Source of the DNA: Bacteroidales bacterium
Lineage (GTDB): Bacteria > Bacteroidota > Bacteroidia > Bacteroidales > Marinifilaceae
Assembly: GCA_015061245.1 (NCBI GenBank)
Contig: SUWY01000003.1
Span: 39,966-103,965, forward strand
Length of the DNA stretch: 64,000 nucleotides
Direction: 5' to 3'
Below, piece after piece: positions 1 through 9,311 of this stretch. How positions within the stretch are numbered: position 1 is the first letter of the stretch; each line of letters starts with the position of its first letter. The notes below the pieces were generated by a model. The model did no database searches and was not told the origin of the DNA. It saw only the letters and a list, made by a program, of their open reading frames with translations. The translations under genes were made by a program, and so were the position numbers.

Positions 1-467
1 ATTGGAACAGATGGCTATTGGTGGATTGGTGATGAGTGCACTAATGTATCAGCAAAAGGTCAGGATGCTCCTATAATCGGAGTAGCCGAATTTGAGGGAC
101 GTTACTATTGGGAGCAAGTATTTGAGGGTAGTAGAAGTTGGTTACTTGATGCATTTGGTAATAAATTGCCTGTTACCGGAGATGCTGGAGTATCTCCCAA
201 GTTGAAAGTAAGTACCGATGGTTATTGGATGATAAGTTACGATAATGGAACCTCTTATACTGAAATGACCGATGAGAATGGTATGTGGATTAAGGCAGAG
301 GGTAAAGACGGTCAAGATGGAGCGCAAGGTCCTCAAGGAGAGCAAGGTATTCAAGGAGTTCCTGGCATTAACGGTGATTCATTCTTTAGTGAAGTTATTG
401 TAGAAGAGGATTGTGTTATATTCATTTTGCTTGACGGTACTGAGCTAAAACTTCAAAAAGTAAATGA
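1..467 (+). repeat. Exact 467-bp direct repeat, copy 1
   Basis: Bases 1-467 match 2475-2941 with no difference that I could find, in the same orientation and reading frame, at a distance of 2474 bases. Identity stops abruptly at 468/2942. The left limit is unknown because the copy runs off the window. Perfect identity at synonymous positions points to recent duplication or gene conversion. Confidence 0.95.
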
Positions 468-2139
468 CGACAATGTTTTAAATAGTTTAGAGGGAATTGT
501 AAAAACAGATGCAGCTATTGGTGAATGGGATGTCGCCTATATAACCAAATATGGATATTTATGTTTTAAGAATGGATTATTTGAAGATGAAATTATTTCA
601 ACCAATAATTTTAATTCTTTAACTTATATGGATCATGAAGGGGATAATGTGATAAGTATTATATCAACAAAAAATGATAACATTCCTACTCAGATGGTCA
701 CAAAGGATGGCGTTTTGTATTTTAGTTTTGCAAATGATACAATTCTTGAGCTGATTTATGATAATTCACTAGTGCTTTCACTTATTGATAGTGTTTCTTA
801 CAATAAAAATGAGTTACCTGGATTCTCTGATGAATTATCAGGAGATACTCTAAAGTCGATTATTGCAAATATAACACATCTATTAAATAATTCAGATATT
901 AGTCATGAATCAGAATTAATAGTCATTGATAGTTTAAAAGAAAAACTTAATAAAATTAATACAGAAAGTTATAATACAGATTCGGATGTTCTATCCAAGA
1001 TAGATATTGATGATAGTGGTAACTATAAGTTTTCAAATATAATTCTAGAGTGGTATAATAATCAGATTGAAGACAAAGTACAGAATATATTATCTCTGTG
1101 GACAGGAAATGCAACATTCAAAGTTGGTGGTAGTTCATGTACTTTAAGTGGAACTGTATGGTGCCCATCAGTTGATTTTAATAACTATGGAGTTTATGGA
1201 ATTATATGTGATGATGATATTGATAATATGTTATTAGGATCTGCAGAGTATGATGGAGTTGGTTATCAAAGTGATGCAGATTTAAGTTTTGAGGTAGATT
1301 TTAGAGGACTGAAACCAAATACGACTTATTATTATCGTTCATATTATAAATTTAATAGTGATGATCATGGAAGTATAGTTTCTAAGTATGGAGGTGCAGA
1401 TGATGATATAATATATGATCCTACTATTAAATCATTTACAACAGGTGAAAATTATTTAACTGTTGAGGTTATTATGTGTATTGATATTACAGGAAGTATG
1501 AGTGATGTTATCAATACAGTAAAAAGAAATGCAATTTCGTTTTATGATTCCTTTAATGAGCGTTGTAATGAGAATGGAATTCAATTAACAGGATTAAATA
1601 CTCAGGTTATCACTTTCCAGGATATAAATGTAGAGGGACCTGATTGGTTACAGGTTAGTTCTTTATATTCTCTGCCTGCTCAGCAAACACAATTTAATAG
1701 TTATGTAAATTCAATAAGTTTGGGATATGGAGGAGATACACCAGAAAGTGGATTAGATGCACTTGAAGTTGCATTCCAAAAAACTAATGATATAGATGAT
1801 GGATACCATCGTCAAGTAATTATACTTTGGTCAGATGCTCCGTATTTGAAAGGTAGCTACAGTAATATTTCTGTTACGGAACTAGAAGGCAAATGGAATG
1901 CTCTTCCATCAGGAAGAAGAATGATTCTTTTTGCTCCATATGGCGTTGAGGGTAGTAATTCTGCAAGTTGGGGTAATTTAGATAGTTGGACAAATGTTTT
2001 TCATGAATCTAATTTGACAAGTGGATTTAATAACTTTGATTATATTCTAGATGCTATTATTGGTGAATTGACGAGTCGTAGCAGAGTAATGGGACGGTCA
2101 ATAGGAGATTTTAGCATATTTAGAAGTAATAAAAAATAA
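1..2139 (+). CDS. Surface lipoprotein with stalk and von Willebrand A tip (5' end missing)
   Basis: The frame is open from base 1, so the gene is cut by the window edge; the first in-frame ATG at 166 is internal, because the next gene carries the same peptide inside its body. Visible residues 1-155 are the shared DUF4988-like segment with a short Gly-X-Y (collagen-like) stretch. A linker follows, then a fibronectin-like region (about 370-475, with the motif GLKPNTTYYYRSY common in Bacteroidales surface proteins). A von Willebrand A domain comes last (about 487-690), with the metal-site motif DITGS at 495-499 and GGDTPES further on. Family knowledge: VWA domains with this site bind protein ligands through a divalent cation. 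A lost signal peptide and lipobox are inferred from the two neighbours. The ligand is unknown. Confidence 0.85.
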   Translation: MGTDGYWWIGDECTNVSAKGQDAPIIGVAEFEGRYYWEQVFEGSRSWLLDAFGNKLPVTGDAGVSPKLKVSTDGYWMISYDNGTSYTEMTDENGMWIKAEGKDGQDGAQGPQGEQGIQGVPGINGDSFFSEVIVEEDCVIFILLDGTELKLQKVNDDNVLNSLEGIVKTDAAIGEWDVAYITKYGYLCFKNGLFEDEIISTNNFNSLTYMDHEGDNVISIISTKNDNIPTQMVTKDGVLYFSFANDTILELIYDNSLVLSLIDSVSYNKNELPGFSDELSGDTLKSIIANITHLLNNSDISHESELIVIDSLKEKLNKINTESYNTDSDVLSKIDIDDSGNYKFSNIILEWYNNQIEDKVQNILSLWTGNATFKVGGSSCTLSGTVWCPSVDFNNYGVYGIICDDDIDNMLLGSAEYDGVGYQSDADLSFEVDFRGLKPNTTYYYRSYYKFNSDDHGSIVSKYGGADDDIIYDPTIKSFTTGENYLTVEVIMCIDITGSMSDVINTVKRNAISFYDSFNERCNENGIQLTGLNTQVITFQDINVEGPDWLQVSSLYSLPAQQTQFNSYVNSISLGYGGDTPESGLDALEVAFQKTNDIDDGYHRQVIILWSDAPYLKGSYSNISVTELEGKWNALPSGRRMILFAPYGVEGSNSASWGNLDSWTNVFHESNLTSGFNNFDYILDAIIGELTSRSRVMGRSIGDFSIFRSNKK

Positions 2140-2147
2140 TTATAACT

Positions 2148-4100
2148 ATGATTAGAAAAAGAATAATGCGTGTACTTGCATTTTTTTGTCTTTTTGGCAG
2201 TTTGACAAGTTGCGAATTAGTGGATGATTGGAAATTTGACGATAGTGAAATTTTAAATCGTTTGGATTCCTTAGAGAATCGAGTAGACATTATCGAGTCT
2301 CAGTTGACTCAGATAAATGTAGATATTAATTCTATAACAACTTTGGTAACTTCTATCGAGAATAAGATTTACATTGAGCATGTAAATACGTTGCAAGACG
2401 GAGGATACAAAATAACCTTTACAAATGGGAAGGAGATAGTTGTTAAAGATGGCGAGCCGGGTAAAGCTCCTTATATTGGAACAGATGGCTATTGGTGGAT
2501 TGGTGATGAGTGCACTAATGTATCAGCAAAAGGTCAGGATGCTCCTATAATCGGAGTAGCCGAATTTGAGGGACGTTACTATTGGGAGCAAGTATTTGAG
2601 GGTAGTAGAAGTTGGTTACTTGATGCATTTGGTAATAAATTGCCTGTTACCGGAGATGCTGGAGTATCTCCCAAGTTGAAAGTAAGTACCGATGGTTATT
2701 GGATGATAAGTTACGATAATGGAACCTCTTATACTGAAATGACCGATGAGAATGGTATGTGGATTAAGGCAGAGGGTAAAGACGGTCAAGATGGAGCGCA
2801 AGGTCCTCAAGGAGAGCAAGGTATTCAAGGAGTTCCTGGCATTAACGGTGATTCATTCTTTAGTGAAGTTATTGTAGAAGAGGATTGTGTTATATTCATT
2901 TTGCTTGACGGTACTGAGCTAAAACTTCAAAAAGTAAATGATCTTCCAGACTATATCTCTATTACAGAAAATATGGGAGATAGTGTAGATTTTGCAATTT
3001 TAGGAAAAGATGGTTCGGGATTCTTTTATGAGGCAGATGACGACAATGAATTATATCCGGATAGATTCATAGCATGTGGCGATTCTATTGATAACTCAAA
3101 AGTAGTTGTAAATTTTGGAGAAAATGGATTAATAGATAATATTCTAACTGATGAATTTACGTTGGTTCTGGGAAACTATGAGAATAATAAGTTTGATGCT
3201 GTTGTCATAACAAAAGAGGGGGCAAGTGCGATACAGAACGGAATAGAATCTTCAATTAATTGGGAGGAGTATTATAATAATTTTGAAATAGGTGAAAGTA
3301 ATGAGTATATATTTGTTACTCAAATAAATATTATATTAAAGATTATCTGTCAAAATGGAGGATTAAAAGAGTTATTGGAGAAATCAGAACTTGCAATCTC
3401 AAAAGATTATTTAGAAAATCTAGTTGTTGTAGATTCAATATACAATGCTTTGGTTGATGTGGAAGTTATTAATCCTACATTTGGAACACAAGTTTCAACT
3501 GGTGATATAACCTACTATATAAAGATTACTGTTGATCGTAATTCCGGCTTCTCAATAGACGAGATTATTGATATTATAGAGGAGTATACCAAAGATGTTG
3601 CAGAAGGTGGTTCTTCTATGGAAGATGATGCTAATGATGACATTAATTTGGGAGAGGGTAGTTTAGTTAGTGGGTATGGTCAAATAAAAATGACATTAAC
3701 ATGGGATAATTATAGTGACATAGATATTCACTGCGTAGATCCTTCGGGTTATCATATATATTATGGTGCTATGCGTTCAACAACAGGAGGATATCTTGAT
3801 TATGACAATGTTAATGGTTTTGGACCTGAAAATATCTACTTTGATCCGGCCCCTGAGGGAACTTACGAGGTATATTTACACTATTACGCAGAGAAGAATG
3901 GAGTAAGTTCTGTTAGATATAAAGTTGTTATTTTTAAAGATGGAGTTGGTGAAACATTTGAAGGAAGAATTAGTGGCAAAGGAACTATTGTGCCTATTTC
4001 TACTTTTGTTTCAGGTTCATCATCTACATATACAAGCTATTCTCGTGCTGCTTCAAGCCCAAATTACGTTATAGATTGGAATAATTTACCATCAAAGTAA
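2148..4100 (+). CDS. Surface lipoprotein with stalk and DUF2135-like tip
   Basis: 650 residues. An N-terminal signal peptide ends in a lipobox (GSLTSC, Cys22) followed by acidic residues (ELVDDW), as in Bacteroidetes lipoproteins sent to the cell surface. Residues about 33-70 look like a coiled coil of the DUF4988 type. Residues 110-264 are the segment identical to the upstream gene, including a Gly-X-Y run near 210-235. The C-terminal part (about 515-610) resembles DUF2135: TLTWDNYSDIDIHCVDPSG, then YYGA, a GGYLDYD turn, GFGPENI and PEGTYEVYLHYY. In other bacteria DUF2135 is often found in VWA proteins, so this gene and its neighbour may carry two halves of one function. The start is the ATG eight bases after the previous stop. 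Function unknown; display at the cell surface is likely. Confidence 0.88.
   Translation: MIRKRIMRVLAFFCLFGSLTSCELVDDWKFDDSEILNRLDSLENRVDIIESQLTQINVDINSITTLVTSIENKIYIEHVNTLQDGGYKITFTNGKEIVVKDGEPGKAPYIGTDGYWWIGDECTNVSAKGQDAPIIGVAEFEGRYYWEQVFEGSRSWLLDAFGNKLPVTGDAGVSPKLKVSTDGYWMISYDNGTSYTEMTDENGMWIKAEGKDGQDGAQGPQGEQGIQGVPGINGDSFFSEVIVEEDCVIFILLDGTELKLQKVNDLPDYISITENMGDSVDFAILGKDGSGFFYEADDDNELYPDRFIACGDSIDNSKVVVNFGENGLIDNILTDEFTLVLGNYENNKFDAVVITKEGASAIQNGIESSINWEEYYNNFEIGESNEYIFVTQINIILKIICQNGGLKELLEKSELAISKDYLENLVVVDSIYNALVDVEVINPTFGTQVSTGDITYYIKITVDRNSGFSIDEIIDIIEEYTKDVAEGGSSMEDDANDDINLGEGSLVSGYGQIKMTLTWDNYSDIDIHCVDPSGYHIYYGAMRSTTGGYLDYDNVNGFGPENIYFDPAPEGTYEVYLHYYAEKNGVSSVRYKVVIFKDGVGETFEGRISGKGTIVPISTFVSGSSSTYTSYSRAASSPNYVIDWNNLPSK
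2475..2941 (+). repeat. Exact 467-bp direct repeat, copy 2
   Basis: Internal copy of bases 1-467. It covers the DUF4988-like body and Gly-X-Y run of the second lipoprotein and ends just before the two genes diverge into different tips. Recombination between the copies would remove 2474 bases and join the first gene's front to the second gene's DUF2135-like tip. Confidence 0.95.
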
Positions 4101-4143
4101 ATAACAAAAGGAGGTTGGTTAATTTAAACACAATAATCAAGAT

Positions 4144-7100
4144 ATGAGATTAAAGAAACGTATTATGACGTTGATGCTGGGAGGGGCGATAGCTCTTTCT
4201 GCATGTACGGAAGAGTACGATGATTCTGCTCTTCGAGAAGATTTCAATGACTTGTCAGCACGAGTCGAAATCTTGGAACAGTTGTGTAATGAAATGAATA
4301 CCAACATTTCTGCACTTCAAACAGCAGTTACTGCTTTACAGAGTAATGATTATGTGACCGAAATAGTTCCAATTTATCGTGGAAACGAGGAGATTGGTTA
4401 TACAATTACCTTTGCGAAGGCAGGTTCAATTACAATTTATCATGGCTCTGATGGTGAAGATGGTTCTGATGGAAGCGATGGTAATGATGGTAATGACGGA
4501 TTCAACGGTTCCGATGGAAATGATGGAAACGATGGTTCTGACGGAAATGACGGTCAAGATGGCCATACACCGATTATCGGATTAAAACAGTATGTGGATG
4601 GATTCTATTACTGGACACTTGATGGGGAGTGGTTACTTGATGGTAACGGTAAAATGGTCAAGGCATCAGGTTCAGACGGAAAGGATGGTCAGGATGGCCA
4701 AGACGGTGCGCAAGGACCTCAAGGTCCACAAGGACCCCAGGGTGAGACCGGAGCACAAGGACCTCAAGGTGAGCAAGGAGCAACCGGTGCTGATGGAGTT
4801 ACCCCTCAGTTGAAAATTGAGAACGACTATTGGTACGTTTCATACGACAACGGTACTACATGGACCGAGTTGGGAAAAGCCAAGGGCGAAGATGGCCAAG
4901 ATGGTCAGAACGGTAGTTCAGCAACATCAATCTTCAAAGAGGTAAACGTTGATGACAATTACGTCTATCTTGTATTAAACGATGGCACTACAATTACTAT
5001 TCCAAAATTGCAAAAGTTAGCCATTGCCTTTACCGATGATTCAATTAACAATATTGAGGCAGAGCCAAACAAGACATATAGAATTTCATTCTCTATAGAG
5101 GGTGGCGATGACAAAACTCTTGTAAAGGCTCTTGCTCAGGATGGATATAAGGCAAAAGCTTATAAAGTTGACAACACTGAAGGAATAGTTGAGATAACCA
5201 CTCCCTCTATTTTGATTTCGAGCGAGGTTCTTCTATTTGTATCAAATGGAAGCGGTTCAACGGTTATGGCGGCAATCAGCTTTACTGCCGATGAGAATCA
5301 GGACGAAGCTTTAATTGCATTGACATCGTCAACATATACTATTGGTTATGAGGGTGGTACAATCCAGATATCATTCCTTACCAATGTAGAAGGATATGTT
5401 ATTGATATTCCAACTACTGCATCGGAATGGTTGAGCGTTGCTGAGAGTCGTGTGGTTACAAAAGTAGAGAGCTTTACATTGAATGTTGCTCCTAATGATT
5501 CAACAACCACAAACCGTTACTCTACAGTAACTCTTCGTGATATTAATAACCAAACCTCGGCAACTGTTCTTATTGTACAGAGTGGAAATACAGGTATTGG
5601 TGTTAATAATAGCAAGACTGTCTATTTGACCGATACCGACTCACTACAGTTAATGATTACTGATGCTGAGTTCGCAGCTCTTGAGGGATTGACTGTTTGC
5701 GGAACTATTCATGATTACGATTTGGAGTATATAAATACTTTGCCTAAGCTTGAGATTCTTGATATCAGTAATACCGATATGAAGGAGTTGCCATATAATT
5801 GTTTTATGAATAACTCTTCGTTGGTAAATGTTTCACTGCCAATTGGTCTTGAGTCTATCTCATCATCGGCATTTGCGGGCACGGCAGTGGAGTATGTCTC
5901 AATTCCTGCAACAGTTAAGACAATTGGCGAGCATGCATTCAGCACCTGTCCATATTTGGATAATGTTATTCTTCCCGAGGGATTGGAATCGATAGGTATG
6001 TCGGCATTCTACAATTGCGATGGTTTGGAGCAGATTATTATTCCCGATGAGATTACAACAATCGCTTCGCATGCATTTGAGGATTGTAAATTACTTGAGA
6101 GTGTAATTCTTCCTGTAAATCTTCAAGAAATAGGAGGACACGCATTTTATAAGTGTAAATTGCTTAAGAGCATTGATATTCCGGCAACAGTTACAAAGAT
6201 TGGTGATCGCTGTTTTGGTGAATGTTCAATGTTGGAGAGTGTAACATTTAATGGCTTTACAAAGGGAGTAGAGAATACAATTGGTGATTTGGCATTTGCC
6301 GATTGTGTAATGTTGGATTCTATTTCATTCCCGACTCTTCCTAAAGGTGCAACATTCACTATTGGTCGCGAGGCCTTTAGCAAGAATGTACTTATGAAGA
6401 GTGTTCGATTCGGTGCAATGGAGGAGGGTAGTACAATCTCAACCGGTGCGTTTGCCTTCTATGACTGTGCAATGCTTGAAGAGATTTTTGTACCTACCGT
6501 AACAAAAGGATCGGTATTTAACTTCTCACTTGGAAGTTTCTTCAATTGCGATGCATTGAAAAAGTTCCCTGAATTTACAGTAGAGAGTGGTGGTGAGTAT
6601 AATATTTGGCAGGTAGCATTTGCAGGTTGTAGAGTTTTAGAGAGTGTCAACCTTCCAGTTATCCCCGATTATGATTATATTAATAAAACAAATCTACATG
6701 GTGCAGCATTCTATGGTTCAGGAGTTAAGAGTATAACAATTCCCGAAGGGTATCGTTTTTTAACAAATGGAAGCACAGCTCATGTATATATTAGACCGGG
6801 GGATACTTATGCTTATCCTATATATTTAAAAAAATATAGTACTACTGAAGAATATTGTGTTTTTTCTAATACAGCATACTTAGGAGTTGGTGGCGTGACA
6901 AACATTAAAACATATTCTGGCAACGGTGTGTATCAACAATATTATGGTAGTTATGAGGGTGGTGTACGCATATCGGGTACAGCTCTCTTCGGAAATTGTG
7001 ATAATCTGATAGAGATTAATTTACCATCTACATTGACAAGAATTGATTTAGGAACATTCGAAGATTGCGATGCTTTAACTACGGTTACAATTCCTGATAA

Positions 7101-7491
7101 TGTTACCGCTATAAATGGTTATGCATTCTTACATTGTGATAATTTAGAGAGTGTACAAATGGGAGATAAAGTTACCGGTATTTATGCTCAAGCATTCGCA
7201 CGTTGCGAGAAGTTGACTGATGTTAAATTATCAGCTACTTTAACTACAATTGATGACTATGCATTTGTTGACTGTCCTTTGACAAAAGTTATTTTGGGAG
7301 ATAAGGTTACTACAATTGGTGTGTATGCATTTAATAAATGTACCTCTGTTGAGATTAGTGCAACAACACCTCCGTCATTGGGGTCAAGTGCATTTGATTC
7401 AACAGCCCGTATCAAAGTTCCACGTTTGAATTTGGATGCATATAAAGCTGCTACCAACTGGAAAAATTACACAAATATTTTTGCTCAATAG
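4144..7491 (+). CDS. Surface lipoprotein: collagen-like stalk, BACON domain, BspA leucine-rich repeats
   Basis: 1115 residues. Lipobox ALSAC (Cys21) is followed by acidic TEEYDD. A coiled coil lies at about 30-65. Gly-X-Y runs occupy about 102-140 (GSD/GND triplets) and 176-218 (GPQ/GAQ triplets), with a short one near 249. A BACON-like domain lies at about 398-480 (ASEWLSV, then a TLNVAPN-type strand). From about 530 to 1100 there are many BspA-type repeats of the form AFxxCxxLxxVxIPxxVxxIG. Family knowledge: BACON binds glycans or proteins and BspA repeats mediate adhesion to host or bacterial surfaces. A less regular insert at about 865-945 breaks the repeats. It follows the DUF2135 gene by 43 bases and shares its architecture but little sequence. 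A role as an adhesin is inferred. Confidence 0.88.
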   Translation: MRLKKRIMTLMLGGAIALSACTEEYDDSALREDFNDLSARVEILEQLCNEMNTNISALQTAVTALQSNDYVTEIVPIYRGNEEIGYTITFAKAGSITIYHGSDGEDGSDGSDGNDGNDGFNGSDGNDGNDGSDGNDGQDGHTPIIGLKQYVDGFYYWTLDGEWLLDGNGKMVKASGSDGKDGQDGQDGAQGPQGPQGPQGETGAQGPQGEQGATGADGVTPQLKIENDYWYVSYDNGTTWTELGKAKGEDGQDGQNGSSATSIFKEVNVDDNYVYLVLNDGTTITIPKLQKLAIAFTDDSINNIEAEPNKTYRISFSIEGGDDKTLVKALAQDGYKAKAYKVDNTEGIVEITTPSILISSEVLLFVSNGSGSTVMAAISFTADENQDEALIALTSSTYTIGYEGGTIQISFLTNVEGYVIDIPTTASEWLSVAESRVVTKVESFTLNVAPNDSTTTNRYSTVTLRDINNQTSATVLIVQSGNTGIGVNNSKTVYLTDTDSLQLMITDAEFAALEGLTVCGTIHDYDLEYINTLPKLEILDISNTDMKELPYNCFMNNSSLVNVSLPIGLESISSSAFAGTAVEYVSIPATVKTIGEHAFSTCPYLDNVILPEGLESIGMSAFYNCDGLEQIIIPDEITTIASHAFEDCKLLESVILPVNLQEIGGHAFYKCKLLKSIDIPATVTKIGDRCFGECSMLESVTFNGFTKGVENTIGDLAFADCVMLDSISFPTLPKGATFTIGREAFSKNVLMKSVRFGAMEEGSTISTGAFAFYDCAMLEEIFVPTVTKGSVFNFSLGSFFNCDALKKFPEFTVESGGEYNIWQVAFAGCRVLESVNLPVIPDYDYINKTNLHGAAFYGSGVKSITIPEGYRFLTNGSTAHVYIRPGDTYAYPIYLKKYSTTEEYCVFSNTAYLGVGGVTNIKTYSGNGVYQQYYGSYEGGVRISGTALFGNCDNLIEINLPSTLTRIDLGTFEDCDALTTVTIPDNVTAINGYAFLHCDNLESVQMGDKVTGIYAQAFARCEKLTDVKLSATLTTIDDYAFVDCPLTKVILGDKVTTIGVYAFNKCTSVEISATTPPSLGSSAFDSTARIKVPRLNLDAYKAATNWKNYTNIFAQ

Positions 7492-7550
7492 TTGCCAATT
7501 AAGTGATAACGCTATATATAATTTGTTTAATTCGGTTTTGTTTAAAAGAT

Positions 7551-7581
7551 GAGCGAGGCTTCCGATATGGAGGCCTCGCTC
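7551..7581. terminator. Hairpin between convergent genes
   Basis: A 13-bp inverted repeat (GAGCGAGGCTTCC and its near-perfect complement, one G-T pair) with a 5-base loop. It lies between the BspA gene (+) and the lipocalin-like gene (-). The flanks are T-rich on both strands, so it probably ends transcription from both sides. Confidence 0.75.
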
Positions 7582-7589
7582 TGATTTCT

Positions 7590-8360
7590 TTACTCTGCGC
7601 GCATTAGGTAGTAGCGGGTATTCTCTTTGTCTCCTTTGGTTACATATGATATTTTGTCTGAATCAACTCCGGTATATACTCTTAACATATCCGTGCACTC
7701 GGTGCCAACTGTCCAGATGTGGGGACCTGTTACAAACCACTCATAGTCACGGCCATCATAGTCAATATATGTTCCATCATCCTTGAATGTCACGTATTTA
7801 TCGTACCAACCATCAGTGATTGTAACATTTTGTCCTGCCTCTATCCACTCTGAATCAATTGTATCTGTTGTTTGGCTTGGGGCCTTCTTTAATACCTTAT
7901 AGATATTCCATTTACCTATCATATCAGCAGGGTAGGCATTTTTAATCTTCTTGTATTTTGAATCTATAAATTGATTAAATCCGATCTGTTCACTAAAATT
8001 CCACTCATCAGCAGTAATACTTTTTGTGGTAATCGTACTAAGCCAGTATGATGTGCCATAATTGATTTCGAATTTTTTGTTTTCTGTATCTACTCTCCAG
8101 TAGAAGAAACCATTAATATCGTTAACTGCTGTACCATTCTCTTTTACAATCATGACATGATCACCATTATACTTTATTAGTGTATCATTTCCAGTATTAA
8201 GGGTGTTAGCAGATATCAATTCCCACTTTCCAACATACTCTGCAGGATTGTCATATTTATTTTCGTTTGTTCCTGGCTCGTTGTTTGAATCACTGCTACA
8301 ATTTGTAAATGTCATAGACATTGCGCCTAACAGTAGGCATGTACTCCAAATTTTTCTCAT
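7590..8360 (-). CDS. Lipocalin-like lipoprotein with two repeats
   Basis: 256 residues with a signal peptide and degenerate lipobox (TFTNC, Cys21) followed by SSDSNNEPG. Two segments begin alike, YVGKWELISA at about 42 and MIGKWNIYKV at about 147, the usual opening strand of Bacteroidetes lipocalin-like domains; each continues as a run of beta strands. This suggests a tandem pair of small barrels. The start lies 16 bases after the nucleoside phosphorylase stop on the same strand, so the two may be co-transcribed. Ligand and role are unknown; localisation to the cell envelope is inferred from the signal. Confidence 0.75.
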   Translation of the reverse strand: MRKIWSTCLLLGAMSMTFTNCSSDSNNEPGTNENKYDNPAEYVGKWELISANTLNTGNDTLIKYNGDHVMIVKENGTAVNDINGFFYWRVDTENKKFEINYGTSYWLSTITTKSITADEWNFSEQIGFNQFIDSKYKKIKNAYPADMIGKWNIYKVLKKAPSQTTDTIDSEWIEAGQNVTITDGWYDKYVTFKDDGTYIDYDGRDYEWFVTGPHIWTVGTECTDMLRVYTGVDSDKISYVTKGDKENTRYYLMRAE

Positions 8361-8376
8361 TATTCTACTATTTAAT

Positions 8377-9246
8377 TTATATTCTATCCAATACCAATTT
8401 TACCAACCCCTCCATACTTGATTTGTAGTCGGTACTTGCATCTTTTGCAAAGCGATTAGCCACTACCATACATACAGTCATGGCGTTGTGTCCGAGTATT
8501 TTTGCTAATCCTGCCAATTGTGCTCCCTCCATTTCAAAATTTGTGATTTTTAGGGAGTTATATATGAATGATTGAAGTAAAGAGTTAAGTTGTGGCATTG
8601 CCAGTTCTGCTCTTACTACTCTTCCTTGTGGAGCATAGAACCCACCAGCTGAGCAGGTTATTCCATGTACCATATCGCTTTGCGCAATACGCTCTATAAG
8701 TTTGGAGCTATTCTTGATACAGTATGGTCTTCCGCACTCGGGAATCCAGTTTGTATGTTGAATAAAACTCTCTGTAATTTCATTCTCGGAAACAAGTTTA
8801 CCTGCTGCATAGAAGTTTAGTAGTGAGTCAAAACCGATAGAGTAGTCGGAGCAGATATATGTGCCGATCGGAGTGTCGGGCTGTAATCCGCCACAAGTTC
8901 CAACTCTCACTATGTTTAGTGTTTTGTGTTCACTTTTTGCTCTTCTTGTTTTAAAATCCATGTTGGCTAATGCGTCCAACTCAGTAACAACAATATCAAT
9001 GCAACCTCCTCCTATTCCATGCGATAGGGCGGTAACTCTCTTACCTTTATATATACCTGTAATAGTTCTGAATTCACGATTCTTGCCCTCAAACTCCACT
9101 CTGCCAAAATGTTGTGCTACCATTTCAACTCTTTGTGGATCACCGACTACAATAATGTTTTCGGCAATGTTTTCCGGTTTTAAGTGGAGATGGAAAATTG
9201 TGCCATCGCCATTAATTATCAATTCAGATTCCGCTATTCTGTCCAT
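8377..9246 (-). CDS. Nucleoside phosphorylase, uridine phosphorylase-like
   Basis: 289 residues of the PNP/UDP phosphorylase superfamily. Seen: the phosphate-loop region VVGDPQRVEMVA near 33-44, ALSHGIGGG near 74, RVGTCGGLQ near 113 (nucleoside pocket), and FEMEGAQLAGLA near 238 (ribose-binding Met-Glu). The family splits a nucleoside with phosphate to give the base and ribose-1-phosphate in the cytoplasm. The size and FEMEG context favour a uridine or broad-specificity enzyme over PNP, but specificity cannot be fixed from sequence alone. First gene of a possible two-gene unit with the lipoprotein gene after it. Confidence 0.88.
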   Translation of the reverse strand: MDRIAESELIINGDGTIFHLHLKPENIAENIIVVGDPQRVEMVAQHFGRVEFEGKNREFRTITGIYKGKRVTALSHGIGGGCIDIVVTELDALANMDFKTRRAKSEHKTLNIVRVGTCGGLQPDTPIGTYICSDYSIGFDSLLNFYAAGKLVSENEITESFIQHTNWIPECGRPYCIKNSSKLIERIAQSDMVHGITCSAGGFYAPQGRVVRAELAMPQLNSLLQSFIYNSLKITNFEMEGAQLAGLAKILGHNAMTVCMVVANRFAKDASTDYKSSMEGLVKLVLDRI

Positions 9247-9266
9247 AGTATAGAGTGACTTTTATG

Positions 9267-9297
9267 CAAAAATAGTCTATTTATACCACTAATCAAT
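9267..9297 (-). promoter_or_regulatory. Bacteroidetes-type promoter for the nucleoside phosphorylase
   Basis: On the minus strand TATTTTTG (9267-9274) matches TAnnTTTG; 19 bases upstream is ATTG (9294-9297), one base off TTTG. It lies about 20 bases before the start codon. Confidence 0.6.
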
Positions 9298-9311
9298 AGC
9301 TTTAAGGATAT

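Noticed and set aside
166..168. ATG as start of the first gene
   Set aside because: The frame is open upstream to base 1, and the next gene has the same peptide inside its body, so the true start is left of the window.
142..354. 70-residue minus-strand frame, repeated identically at 2616-2828
   Set aside because: It exists twice only because the underlying 467-base segment is duplicated; it is antisense to the lipoprotein stalk and has no promoter or family features.
4379..4813. Two methionine-rich plus-strand frames over the Gly-X-Y region
   Set aside because: They are shifted frames of the collagen-like repeats (GAT/GGT codons read as ATG).
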